The position numbers and the translations under genes are program-made. The notes beneath the pieces were generated by a model. That model saw only the letters and a program-made list of their open reading frames with translations. It did no database searches and had not been told where the DNA came from. From the NCBI GenBank assembly GCA_015232865.1, contig JADFYU010000005.1, positions 1-64,000 of the forward strand: DNA of 64,000 nucleotides. Direction: 5' to 3'. Source of the stretch: Magnetococcales bacterium. GTDB taxonomy: Bacteria; Pseudomonadota; Magnetococcia; Magnetococcales; UBA8363. Positions 1 through 8,326 of the stretch are shown one piece after another (the stretch's first letter is position 1; each line of letters begins with the position of its first letter).

Positions 1-664
1 AGACAGCGGCCGCGACGTCCTCCTGAGAGCCCATCATACCCATAGGAATCCGGGAAAGGATAGCTTCACTGGCCTTGTCATTCAATTTATCGGTCATTTT
101 GCTACGGATAAACCCCGGAGCGACACAGTTGGCAGTGATGTTACGAGAGGCGACCTCCAGAGCCAGCGCTTTTGTAAAACCAACCAGGCCGGCTTTGGAA
201 GCAACATAGTTGACCTGTCCAGGATTTCCGGTGGCTCCGACCACGGAGGAGATGTTGACGATACGGCCATAGCGCGCCTTCATCATCGGTTTGATCACCA
301 ACCTAGTCAGTTTGAAGATACTGGTCAGATTGACCTCCATGACCCGATCCCAATCGGAATCCTTCATGCGCATCAACAGCCCGTCACGGGTAATGCCGGC
401 ATTGTTGACCAATATGTCAATTCGGCCAAAATCCAACAGGGCGTGTTTGATCCCCGCTTCAAGACAGGGAAAAGAGGTCACATCCGCCTCGAAAGCCTGA
501 GAATCCGGCGAGTAGGCTTGGACCTCCTCCAACGCCTCCAGAATCCGAATGGATTCATTACTGATGAGCAACAGTTTCGCCCCTTGTTTGGCCATCTCTA
601 TGGCGATAACCCGGCCAATTCCACTGCTGGAACCGGTAACAATGGCAACTCGATCCTTGAACAT
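1..664 (-). CDS. fabG: 3-oxoacyl-ACP reductase FabG (3' end outside window)
   Basis: NADPH-dependent reduction of 3-oxoacyl-ACP in fatty acid elongation (type II FAS, cytosol). The reverse-strand translation from the ATG at 664 shows the SDR glycine motif TGSSSGIG (residues 10-17), NNAG at 87-90 and the catalytic tetrad N112, S140, Y153, K157 (VNYVASK). A good ribosome site (AAGGAA) lies about 6 nt upstream of the ATG. About 221 codons are present, so roughly 25 C-terminal residues of the usual 245-248 lie beyond the window edge. It follows fabD on the same strand after a 153-nt gap, the common fabD-fabG order. No acpP is visible because the window ends. Confidence 0.95.
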   Translation of the reverse strand, partial: MFKDRVAIVTGSSSGIGRVIAIEMAKQGAKLLLISNESIRILEALEEVQAYSPDSQAFEADVTSFPCLEAGIKHALLDFGRIDILVNNAGITRDGLLMRMKDSDWDRVMEVNLTSIFKLTRLVIKPMMKARYGRIVNISSVVGATGNPGQVNYVASKAGLVGFTKALALEVASRNITANCVAPGFIRSKMTDKLNDKASEAILSRIPMGMMGSQEDVAAAV

Positions 665-817
665 GTTTTTTCCTTATCTTTAGGAATCGTAAAAATAACT
701 GACTGGTATTGAGTCGGTTTCTGGCTCACCTGCTGTGCAAAAAAAGATGTGAGATGTTCCGGTTATTTTTTTACGGCTCCATATTTTAAATAACGGTAAT
801 CTGGTTTGGATGACGAT

Positions 818-1753
818 TTAGAGTGTGGAAAGTTTCGAAAGGTCGTCCGGGCCATTGATGGCAATGGCTCGGGCAGTCCGATCGATCCGCTTCATCATGC
901 CGGTCAAAACGTTACCGGTGCCCAACTCGATGAAGGTATCCACCCCCAATGCCAACAGACGCTGAATGGACGATTCCCATCGAACCGCTCCGGTCACCTG
1001 TTCCACCAACTGCCGACCGACCACCGTACCGACACTGTTTTCGGTTGCGGTAACGTTGGCGATAAGCGGTATGGACAGGTCGGCTATTTCGATTTGTTCC
1101 AAGGCAGCCGCCATCTTTTCGGCGGCGGGAGCCATGAGTGGACAGTGAAATGGTGCGGAAACCGACAGGGGGATACAGCGTTTGGCACCCCGCTCCTTGG
1201 CCAGAACCAACGCTCGGTCCACCGCGGCCTTATGACCGGAAATGACGATTTGGCCGGCGGTATTATAATTGGCCGGCACACAAACGCCTCCGCTCTCCTG
1301 AGCAGCCAGTTGGCACACCTCCTCAACCACCTGCGCCTCCATGTTGAGCATGGCAGCCATACTCCCCTCACCCGGAGGGACCGCCTCACACATGGCCAAA
1401 CCGCGCAAACGGACCAATCGAATGGCCTCCCGGACACTGAAACCACCAGCCGCACCGATCGCCGCATATTCACCCAGAGAATGGCCCGCCACATAATCCG
1501 GCCTGATTGACGTGCGGGATTCGATGAGCCGATAGGCAGCCAGAGCCGTGGTTACCAAAGCGGGCTGGGTGTTCTCCGTCAGGGTCAATGCCTCCCCTGG
1601 CCCCTCCAGCATCATCTTGGATAATGGGAAACCAACGACTTCATCGGCCAATTGGAAAAGTTCGGCGACAAAACCGCCGCAGCCAATCAGCTCCCGACCC
1701 ATTCCAACCGATTGAGCCCCTTGACCAGGAAATAAAAAAGCAATTTTTCCCAT
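818..1753 (-). CDS. fabD: malonyl CoA-acyl carrier protein transacylase FabD
   Basis: Transfers malonyl from CoA to ACP, supplying extender units for fatty acid synthesis. The 311-residue length is normal. The FPGQGAQ motif is at residues 8-14, the nucleophile Ser92 is in GHSLGEYAA, and a later His in APFHCPL completes the dyad. The ATG at 1753 is preceded by AGGAAGAG. fabG lies downstream on the same strand. fabH and plsX, often just upstream, are absent here: a NYN-domain gene sits there instead after 166 nt without other recognisable content. Confidence 0.97.
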   Translation of the reverse strand: MGKIAFLFPGQGAQSVGMGRELIGCGGFVAELFQLADEVVGFPLSKMMLEGPGEALTLTENTQPALVTTALAAYRLIESRTSIRPDYVAGHSLGEYAAIGAAGGFSVREAIRLVRLRGLAMCEAVPPGEGSMAAMLNMEAQVVEEVCQLAAQESGGVCVPANYNTAGQIVISGHKAAVDRALVLAKERGAKRCIPLSVSAPFHCPLMAPAAEKMAAALEQIEIADLSIPLIANVTATENSVGTVVGRQLVEQVTGAVRWESSIQRLLALGVDTFIELGTGNVLTGMMKRIDRTARAIAINGPDDLSKLSTL

Positions 1754-1919
1754 GAATTCTCTTCCTACCGTTTATTCTAGGTTTATGATCCCAAATCGAG
1801 CTGATCATCCAGGTCGTTGGAAAATTGTCACAAAGCAAACCCACCAATCATCGCAGGTGCCGATCACCACCTGGAAAAGCCAACCCTTCTACCCTGTTTC
1901 CGTCATAAACACAATTTTT

Positions 1920-2462
1920 TTATGGCTGGGATTCCCCATCCCGAATCAACTCCTCGCGGATGTCGTTCAGCTCCAAAAAGGCGTCGGCCTGACGCCGCAG
2001 TTCATCGGCAATCATCGGCGGATGGGTTTTCAAGGTACTGATGACCGTCACCTTTTTTCCCATGTCCTGAGCAGCTTGAACCACACATCGAAAATCGCCA
2101 TCGCCGGAAAAAAGCACAGCATGATCATAATGCGGCGCCATCTGTAACATGCCGACGGCAATCTCAATATCCATGTTGCCCTTGACCCGCTTGAGGCCGG
2201 ATACGGGATCGATATACTCCTTGGTCGGTTTGGTGATGACGGTATAACCGTTGTAGGCCAACCAATCCACCAGAGGTCTGATCGGCGAATAGTCCTGCTC
2301 ATCTCCCAGCGCCGTATAATAGTAGGATCGTAACAAGCGAGAGCGTTTATGAAAATAATCCAACAATTTACGATAATCAAAATCAAAACCCAACGCCCGT
2401 ATGGCAGCATAGAGGTTGGAGCCATCAATAAAAATCATGGTTCGTTCAGAGGCGTGAAACAT
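1920..2462 (-). CDS. NYN (LabA/DUF88-type) PIN-like domain protein
   Basis: A 180-residue protein of the NYN/LabA family, PIN-like folds predicted to bind metal and cleave RNA. The family signatures are visible: IFIDGSN near the N-terminus, KGNMDIEIAVGM in the middle and LFSGDGDF, whose acidic residues form the presumed metal site. The frame stays open upstream to 2597, but that part is an AT-rich, hydrophobic stretch unlike the family, so I start at the ATG at 2462 (MFHASERT). The ribosome site is weak, and the ATG at 2438 is the alternative. It lies between exbD and fabD on the same strand. The RNA target is unknown and cannot be inferred from neighbours. Confidence 0.85.
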   Translation of the reverse strand: MFHASERTMIFIDGSNLYAAIRALGFDFDYRKLLDYFHKRSRLLRSYYYTALGDEQDYSPIRPLVDWLAYNGYTVITKPTKEYIDPVSGLKRVKGNMDIEIAVGMLQMAPHYDHAVLFSGDGDFRCVVQAAQDMGKKVTVISTLKTHPPMIADELRRQADAFLELNDIREELIRDGESQP

Positions 2463-2603
2463 TATAAAAATCCCAAAAAAAAATTCCAGCAGAAGACCGG
2501 ATAAAATGATCAGGTCCAGAAAAAAAAACAGGTTATCCGAAATAAAATGTTTTTTCCTCTCAAACCAACAAAGTCGGTTTAAAGGGGAAGGAAACAAAAC
2601 GCC

Positions 2604-3053
2604 CTAGGGTGCAGAATCTTTTGAAGGGACCGACTCCTCCTCTCTCTGTTCAAGTGTGATGAAATCAAACCGGTTCAGACCCACCTTCTGGGCGTTGTCC
2701 ATCAGGGAGATGATGGCGTCAAAGGGGCTGTTTTTATCCGCCTGAACGATAATACCCCGTGCAAAATTTACTTGGGCCAGGTGGAGAAGGGCCGCCGACA
2801 GCCGGCTGGATACAATCTCCTCGCCTTGAATATAATACCGTCCCTGATGGTTGACCAAAACCCGAATGGAGGGCTGTTTTTCGTCCGGCTCTCTGGGTTG
2901 GGCGGTCTGGGCCGACGGCAGCTCCAACTCAATCCCCCGGTCCAAGGAGAAGGTGGTCGTCACCATAAAAAAAATCAACAACAAAAAAACCACGTCCACC
3001 AAGGGCGTGATATCCATCGAGACCGGGTTTTTTCGACGAGATCGAAATTGCAT
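2604..3053 (-). CDS. exbD: ExbD/TolR-family biopolymer transport protein
   Basis: Inner-membrane partner of an ExbB/TolQ proton channel that couples the proton motive force to work in the envelope. The 149 residues show a short cytosolic basic N-terminus, one membrane segment (about 14-36) carrying the conserved Asp20 in PLVDVVFLLLIFF, and a periplasmic domain. It starts 4 nt after exbB ends, so the two are co-transcribed. Sequence alone does not separate ExbD (TonB systems) from TolR (Tol-Pal). No tonB, tolA, tolB or pal is in the window, so the energised partner is unknown. Confidence 0.9.
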   Translation of the reverse strand: MQFRSRRKNPVSMDITPLVDVVFLLLIFFMVTTTFSLDRGIELELPSAQTAQPREPDEKQPSIRVLVNHQGRYYIQGEEIVSSRLSAALLHLAQVNFARGIIVQADKNSPFDAIISLMDNAQKVGLNRFDFITLEQREEESVPSKDSAP

Positions 3054-3057
3054 GGTC

Positions 3058-3666
3058 TCAATTGCCCGACTTGATCTGATCGATGATCACCAGGGTTGAC
3101 CGTTCCAACGCCACCACGTGTTGATCGATCAGGCGGTTGAAATAGCGATGAAACGCCACGGCAGGAATAGCGACGGTCAAACCGGATGCGGTTGTGATCA
3201 AGGCTTCGCCAATGCCGCTGGCCAAAACCGACGGATCGCCGACTCCAACGCTGGATATAACGGTAAAGACCTTGATCATGCCCAAAACCGTTCCCAACAA
3301 CCCCAACAAGGGGGCGATGGAGGCGATGGTTCCAAGCAGGGTCAAATAACGCTCCAGGGTGACCACCTCCTGGCGGCCAGCCTCCTCCACCACCTCTTTG
3401 ATGATCTGACGCCGCTCACCGGCCTTTTCGAGTCCAGTCAGGACGATTCGACCATAACTGCTATCCCGATTGGCGAGACAAGCCTCTTTGGCCGCAGCCA
3501 ACTCTCCACGGGAAACCAGGGATTCGACGTTTTTCAACGCATGTTTGGGAATAATCTGGCTGAATCGAAGGGACCAGAGACGTTCGATGACGATGGCAAC
3601 GACCAAAACCGAACAGAGGCCTATGGGGATCATGAGAACCCCGCCTTTGGATAGCAATTCTAACAT
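3058..3666 (-). CDS. exbB: MotA/TolQ/ExbB-family proton channel protein
   Basis: Polytopic inner-membrane subunit of an Exb/Tol motor. Three membrane segments are visible at about residues 9-29, 110-132 and 151-173. The conserved APLLGLLGTVLGMI and GEALITTASGLTVAIPA stretches typical of MotA_ExbB domains are present. The length of 202 residues is in the family range. It precedes exbD by 4 nt. The 150 nt between it and the tRNA-Gly gene should hold its promoter, but I cannot pick convincing -35/-10 boxes. Confidence 0.92.
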   Translation of the reverse strand: MLELLSKGGVLMIPIGLCSVLVVAIVIERLWSLRFSQIIPKHALKNVESLVSRGELAAAKEACLANRDSSYGRIVLTGLEKAGERRQIIKEVVEEAGRQEVVTLERYLTLLGTIASIAPLLGLLGTVLGMIKVFTVISSVGVGDPSVLASGIGEALITTASGLTVAIPAVAFHRYFNRLIDQHVVALERSTLVIIDQIKSGN

Positions 3667-3817
3667 ATTACAGGCGACCGGAGTGACGGTCGATAACCGC
3701 CGTTTCCAGGATGATGGTGTGGCGCGTTTCTCTCATGGAATACCGGACTCGGCTAACGAAAGAACGGGTTGGAAGAAGATCGAAGCGCGTTTCCATACCC
3801 TAGGGAAGGGTGAAAAT

Positions 3818-3892
<75 letters not shown>

Positions 3893-3936
3893 TCAAAACA
3901 ACTTCGACCAACTAGACAACAAAGACAGATAAAAAA

Positions 3937-4012
3937 TGGAGGCCGGGGTGGGATTCGAACCCACGAGTGAAGGTTTTGCAGACCTCAGCGTTAGCCTCTT
4001 CGCCACCCGGCC
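3937..4012 (-). tRNA. tRNA-Cys (GCA)
   Basis: The reverse complement begins GGCCGGG and ends CCCGGCCTCCA. The anticodon loop CTGCAAA gives anticodon GCA. The T-loop GGTTCGAATCC is canonical and CCA is encoded (3937-3939). It lies 9 nt after the upstream tRNA-Gly and 44 nt before the next, so all three are probably processed from one transcript. Confidence 0.97.
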
Positions 4013-4021
4013 AACAGAAAA

Positions 4022-4096
<75 letters not shown>

Positions 4097-4209
4097 ATAC
4101 AGCTCAAAACACCTTCACTGCACTCTTCTGCTCTCCGGCTAATTCACCGGACAGGCAGTGAACATATAAAATCAGAGCCGACTCGTCAAGGATTGAACCG
4201 CACTCTTTT

Positions 4210-4758
4210 TTATTTTCCTTGCTGCAAGCGGGGCCAGGCACTGGAGAGATACCGAAATCCGGAATGCAAGGAGAACAGTACCGATATGGATAAACAGAGC
4301 AAACCAGGGTGCTCGAAGGGAATATCAAAAAGAGAGGATTGAAGTAATAACATAATAATAGCAGCCATTTGGAAGGCCGTTTTCCATTTGCCACTCTTAG
4401 AAACCGGAACCCCGACGCCCAATCCGGCCATCCGCTCCCGCAGGGCCATGACCGTCACTTCTCGGGCCAGGATGATCATGACCAGAAAAAGTGGTGCCCG
4501 TCCATCAGAGACCAAAAGCACCAGGGCCGAGATGACCAACAACTTGTCGGCGACCGGATCGAAAAAACGGCCAAAGCTGGTCAGCAACCCCTGACGACGG
4601 GCGGCATAGCCGTCTGCCCAGTCGGTCAGAGCAGCCAGACTAAAAAACAGGGCGGAGAGATGATACCCCAATTCGCCCGGAAACGTGGAAAAACCGACAA
4701 AGAATGGAATCAAGAGGATTCTGAGTGCGGTCAGTGAATTGGGTAAATTCCAGATCAT
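4210..4758 (-). CDS. pgsA: CDP-diacylglycerol-glycerol-3-phosphate 3-phosphatidyltransferase
   Basis: Makes phosphatidylglycerophosphate, the first committed step to phosphatidylglycerol and cardiolipin, in the inner membrane. The 182-residue protein has the full CDP-alcohol phosphotransferase signature around residues 45-75 (DWADGYAARR, then GRFFDPVADKLL), with its four metal and CDP-binding Asp residues, and several hydrophobic segments. The ATG at 4758 lies 12 nt after uvrC. Downstream are three tRNA genes, the same uvrC-pgsA-tRNA layout as in enterobacteria. Confidence 0.95.
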   Translation of the reverse strand: MIWNLPNSLTALRILLIPFFVGFSTFPGELGYHLSALFFSLAALTDWADGYAARRQGLLTSFGRFFDPVADKLLVISALVLLVSDGRAPLFLVMIILAREVTVMALRERMAGLGVGVPVSKSGKWKTAFQMAAIIMLLLQSSLFDIPFEHPGLLCLSISVLFSLHSGFRYLSSAWPRLQQGK

Positions 4759-4770
4759 TTAGATTTTCCG

Positions 4771-6645
4771 TCATTTCCTTTGGAGAAAGTGGATGATATC
4801 GCAAGCCAACTCTTCTGAAATACCCTCAACGTGTTTGATCCCTTCGACGCCAGCCTCCCGTACCCCCTGAACCGAGCCAAAGCGTTTTAATAAAGACCGT
4901 TTTCTTTTGGGTCCGACCCCTGGTATCTCATCCAGAACGGATCTCACCTGGGTTTTGGCTCGTCGAACCCGATGAAAGCCTACCGCGAACCGATGCGCCT
5001 CATCCCGAATATTCTGGAGTAGAAACAGAACAGGGGAATCCAGTGGGAGTATAATCGGCTCATCCCGATCCGGCAAGAAGAGACGTTCTCTTCCCGCATT
5101 TCGGTCTGGGCCCTTGGCAATGGCGCAAAAGGTTACGCCATCGACCTGAAGCTCTTCGGCGACATTGAGCACCGCATTCAACTGGCCGACTCCACCATCG
5201 AGTAGAACCAGGTCCGGCCAGTCCCGATCAACCTGAGCGTCGCCCTCCGACCGACTCTCATCCTCCCGCTTGAGCCGTAAAAATCGTCGGGTCAACATCT
5301 CCCTCATTCTAGCCGTATCGTCTGTAGCGGACAGATCCTTGATCACAAAACGTCGATAGCTGTTTTTTTTAAAACCATCCGGCCCGAACACCACCAGAGA
5401 CCCGACCGGTTCGGAACTGTGAAAATGTGAAATGTCATAGGCCTCGATCCGATCGGGCGGCTGGGGCAGGGACAACAGCTTTTTCAAGGCGGTCAAAACC
5501 TGTCGATGGTTGCCCGGTTGGTTCTGTTGCCGCTTATATTCAACCTCGGCATTGACTTCAGCCATTTTTACCAAGCGGCGTTTTTCACCACGCTGGGGCT
5601 GATGTATCCGCACCCGCCCTCCCCGCAAGCGAGACAGAGCCGCATTTAGCCATTCAATCTCCCCGATCGCCTGGTTGACCAGAATCTCCGGCGGAGGCCA
5701 ACCGGCCTTGCCGCCACCGCTCATCCGATACTCAGGGTTGGCGTAATATTGGGCCAGAAACGACCCCAGGACCTCTTGGGCAGAAAGATCGCTGCCGTTT
5801 TCCGGGAAAAAACTGCGATTGCCCAGATTTGTCCCCTGTCGTACAAAAAAAACCTGGATGGCCATCCTCCCCGCTATTTCCACCCCGGCTACCACATCGA
5901 GATCCAACTCTTTACTCAAATTCAACCGACGCTGATCCTGGATCTGTTCCATATGTTTGAGTTGATCCCGAATAAATCCGGCCTGTTCAAAATCCAGAGC
6001 TTCGGCGGCACGCCACATGGATTGTTTCAAGGATCGTTCCAAGGCCCGATCCCGACCTTCCAGGAACAACACCAAATCCCCTACCCAGCCGGAGTATTTC
6101 TCTTGCGAGACCCGGTCACAACAGGGACCGCTACAGCGTTTTATCTGATACTGCAAACAGGGTCTTGAACGATTGTCAAACTGGCGATCGTTACACTGGC
6201 GGATGGGAAAGATGCCCTGTAGCAACTTCAAGGTTTCCCGCAGGGCGTGAACGGTGGGATAGGGTCCGAAGTAGCGACCGGATTTGGTTCGACGACCCCG
6301 ATGCAGAGAGAGACGGGGATAGTCATGATCCAGAGAGAGGCGCAGGTAAGGGTAGGTTTTATCATCTTTGAGCAGCACGTTGTACGGAGGCCGGAACCGT
6401 TTGATCAGGTTGGCTTCCAGAATGAGTGCCTCATTTTCCGAGTCGGTCACCGTGATTTCCAGATTGGTGGCCTGGATCAGCATGGCTTGAACACGCGGGG
6501 TGTTGGTGCCGGAAAAATAGGAGGAAACCCGTTTTTTAAGCTCTTTGGCCTTACCGACGTAGAGTACTTTTCCCGCCGAATCCAAATAGCGGTAGACCCC
6601 AGGCCGGCCAGGCAAATCCGCAAGGCTTCCGTGTAGTGGGTGCAT
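4771..6645 (-). CDS. uvrC: excinuclease ABC subunit C
   Basis: UvrC makes both incisions in nucleotide excision repair after UvrAB damage recognition. The protein has 624 residues (E. coli 610). In order it shows the N-terminal GIY-YIG nuclease (GVYRYLDSAGKVLYVGKAK), the cysteine cluster of the UvrC N-domain, a UVR helix pair for UvrB contact near residues 205-240, the RNase H-like C-terminal nuclease (IEAYDISHF, LVLLDGGVGQLN) and a C-terminal helix-hairpin-helix region (IPGVGPKRKRSLL). It starts 4 nt after lgt and is followed by pgsA. Confidence 0.97.
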   Translation of the reverse strand: MHPLHGSLADLPGRPGVYRYLDSAGKVLYVGKAKELKKRVSSYFSGTNTPRVQAMLIQATNLEITVTDSENEALILEANLIKRFRPPYNVLLKDDKTYPYLRLSLDHDYPRLSLHRGRRTKSGRYFGPYPTVHALRETLKLLQGIFPIRQCNDRQFDNRSRPCLQYQIKRCSGPCCDRVSQEKYSGWVGDLVLFLEGRDRALERSLKQSMWRAAEALDFEQAGFIRDQLKHMEQIQDQRRLNLSKELDLDVVAGVEIAGRMAIQVFFVRQGTNLGNRSFFPENGSDLSAQEVLGSFLAQYYANPEYRMSGGGKAGWPPPEILVNQAIGEIEWLNAALSRLRGGRVRIHQPQRGEKRRLVKMAEVNAEVEYKRQQNQPGNHRQVLTALKKLLSLPQPPDRIEAYDISHFHSSEPVGSLVVFGPDGFKKNSYRRFVIKDLSATDDTARMREMLTRRFLRLKREDESRSEGDAQVDRDWPDLVLLDGGVGQLNAVLNVAEELQVDGVTFCAIAKGPDRNAGRERLFLPDRDEPIILPLDSPVLFLLQNIRDEAHRFAVGFHRVRRAKTQVRSVLDEIPGVGPKRKRSLLKRFGSVQGVREAGVEGIKHVEGISEELACDIIHFLQRK

Positions 6646-6649
6646 CCGG

Positions 6650-7438
6650 CTAACGATTTTCAGATGGCGCGTGTTTGGAATACCAGAGGATGATCAGGCC
6701 CGTGACGATCATGGGCAGGCTCAACCATTGGCCCATGGTCATGCCCAATGAGAGAAAGCCCATGTGGGCGTCCGGCTCGCGGTAGTATTCGACGAAAAAC
6801 CGGCTACAGCCGTAGCCCAGGATAAATACCCCCAGCAAAAAACCGGCTGGTTGGGCTTTTCTTCCCAACCACCAGAGCACGATAAAGAGCAAAACGCCCT
6901 CCAAAAGGGCCTCATAGATCTGGCTCGGATGTCTGGGCAGATAGCCCGCCCCCGGAAAAACCATACCCCAGGGCACGTCCGTCGTCCGTCCCCAGAGTTC
7001 CGCATTGATAAAATTTCCGATGCGACCCAGCAGCAGGCCAATCGGAACAATGGGAACCAGCAGGTCGACCAGCAGACTACAGGTGATCTGCCGACGCCTG
7101 GCAAAGAGGCAGCAGGCGATAATCACCCCCAGCAAACCACCATGAAAGGACATCCCCCCCTCCCAGACCCGAAAAACAGCCAGAGGATTGGAGAGATAGT
7201 AACCGAACTGATAAAAGAGGATGTAGCCCAGTCGGCCTCCCAGGACCACCCCAATCAATACCAAAACCAACAGATCGCCCAAAAACGTTTCGGAAAGATT
7301 GGCGGAGAGTTTTTTGGCGCGAGATTTAAGCAACGGCCAACCCAAAATAAAGGCCAGACTGTACATGGCTCCATACCAACGAATGGACAGAGGGCCGATT
7401 TCAACGATAACCGGATCAATATTTGGAAAAGCAATCAT
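6650..7438 (-). CDS. lgt: prolipoprotein diacylglyceryl transferase
   Basis: Attaches diacylglycerol from phosphatidylglycerol to the lipobox cysteine of prolipoproteins, the first step of lipoprotein maturation in the inner membrane. The 262 residues are strongly hydrophobic. The family motifs are present: SIRWYG near the N-terminus, GGMSFHGGLLG around residue 95, and the signature GRIGNFINAELWGR with its essential Arg. It lies 13 nt after pheA and 4 nt before uvrC, in a tight minus-strand run whose products have unrelated functions. Confidence 0.97.
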   Translation of the reverse strand: MIAFPNIDPVIVEIGPLSIRWYGAMYSLAFILGWPLLKSRAKKLSANLSETFLGDLLVLVLIGVVLGGRLGYILFYQFGYYLSNPLAVFRVWEGGMSFHGGLLGVIIACCLFARRRQITCSLLVDLLVPIVPIGLLLGRIGNFINAELWGRTTDVPWGMVFPGAGYLPRHPSQIYEALLEGVLLFIVLWWLGRKAQPAGFLLGVFILGYGCSRFFVEYYREPDAHMGFLSLGMTMGQWLSLPMIVTGLIILWYSKHAPSENR

Positions 7439-7451
7439 GACGGTTATGTTT

Positions 7452-8291
7452 TCATCCCAATCGATTGATGGATTCCGGATAACAACCCAGCAGTTTGAGG
7501 CTATCGGTAAAAAAAGCCAACTCTTCCAGAGCCAGCTTACAGGGCGGCTGATCAGGGCACCCTTGAAAATCCAGGTAAAAATGATATTTCCAGCTTTTCC
7601 CCGGTGCCGGTCGTGATTCGAGTCGGGTCAGATTGACCCCGTTGGTGGCAAACCCGCCCAAACACTTGTAGAGGGAGGCGGGAATATTTCGAACTTCAAA
7701 AATCAGACTGGTTTTGTGGGGAATGGCTTGGTCAAATTTTCCCTCCTGCTTGGAAATCACCAAAAACCGGGTGGTATTTTTGGCGCTGTCTTGGATATCC
7801 CGTTTCAAAATTTCCAGGTCATACAGCTCCGCACACAGCTCCGAGGCAATGGCCGCCTCCTCCAGATGGCCCCGTTTGCTTAAATCGGCCGCCGCTCCGG
7901 CGGTGTCATAAACCGAGCAGCGGTCCCAACCTTGCGTCTCGATCAGGGTGTGACATTGAGCCAAAGCTTGAGGATGGGAATAGACGGCACCGATGCGCTC
8001 GATCTTGGCCCCCTTAACAGCCAGAAGACAGTGATGGACCTGTAGATAATGCTCGCCGACTATACGCAAATTGTGCACGGCCAACAGGTCATAACTGTCC
8101 GAAACTACACCAGCCATACTGTTTTCCACCGGCACCATGCCCAAATCGACCTGACCGGTTTCAACCTGGATGAAAACATCGGAAAAAGTTTTACAGGGGA
8201 CAAAATCCCAATCCGGCATCTTTTCTCGGCAAGCCTGTTCGCTGTAGGCTCCCCGCATTCCTTGGAATGCGACTCTATTTTTCGAATACAT
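7452..8291 (-). CDS. pheA: prephenate dehydratase
   Basis: Converts prephenate to phenylpyruvate in phenylalanine synthesis. The protein has 279 residues and is the stand-alone form: no chorismate mutase domain precedes the dehydratase. FQGMRGAYSE opens the catalytic domain and the substrate-binding motif TRFLVI is at about residue 170. A C-terminal ACT domain follows, with an ESRPAP motif that is the usual Phe-binding site for feedback inhibition. The ATG at 8291 has a poor ribosome site. The hybrid kinase gene ends 35 nt upstream. Confidence 0.95.
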   Translation of the reverse strand: MYSKNRVAFQGMRGAYSEQACREKMPDWDFVPCKTFSDVFIQVETGQVDLGMVPVENSMAGVVSDSYDLLAVHNLRIVGEHYLQVHHCLLAVKGAKIERIGAVYSHPQALAQCHTLIETQGWDRCSVYDTAGAAADLSKRGHLEEAAIASELCAELYDLEILKRDIQDSAKNTTRFLVISKQEGKFDQAIPHKTSLIFEVRNIPASLYKCLGGFATNGVNLTRLESRPAPGKSWKYHFYLDFQGCPDQPPCKLALEELAFFTDSLKLLGCYPESINRLG

Positions 8292-8326
8292 ACCTGTTTT
8301 CCAACCAAATCTGAATGTTCAACCTA

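Noticed and set aside
665..817. GTTATTT/AAATAAC pair between fabD and fabG as a regulatory hairpin
   Set aside because: Seven A/T-rich base pairs over a long loop are weak and likely by chance in this AT-rich gap.
806..1510. 234-codon plus-strand frame opposite fabD
   Set aside because: It lies wholly antisense to fabD and its peptide is rich in His, Gln, Gly and Arg with no motif, a usual shadow of a coding strand. Similar long antisense frames (for example 39487-40386 minus, 61572-62435 plus, 21738-22718 minus) were rejected for the same reason.
2463..2597. 45-residue N-terminal extension of the NYN protein, possibly a membrane anchor
   Set aside because: The segment is AT-rich with homopolymer runs, Phe/Leu-rich by composition, and unlike the family. 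The ATG at 2462 gives a normal-length protein.
3790..3817. ACCCT-TCCCT-AGGGT stem just after the last tRNA-Gly, as a terminator
   Set aside because: Only 5 bp, and the T run lies before rather than after the stem in the direction of transcription.
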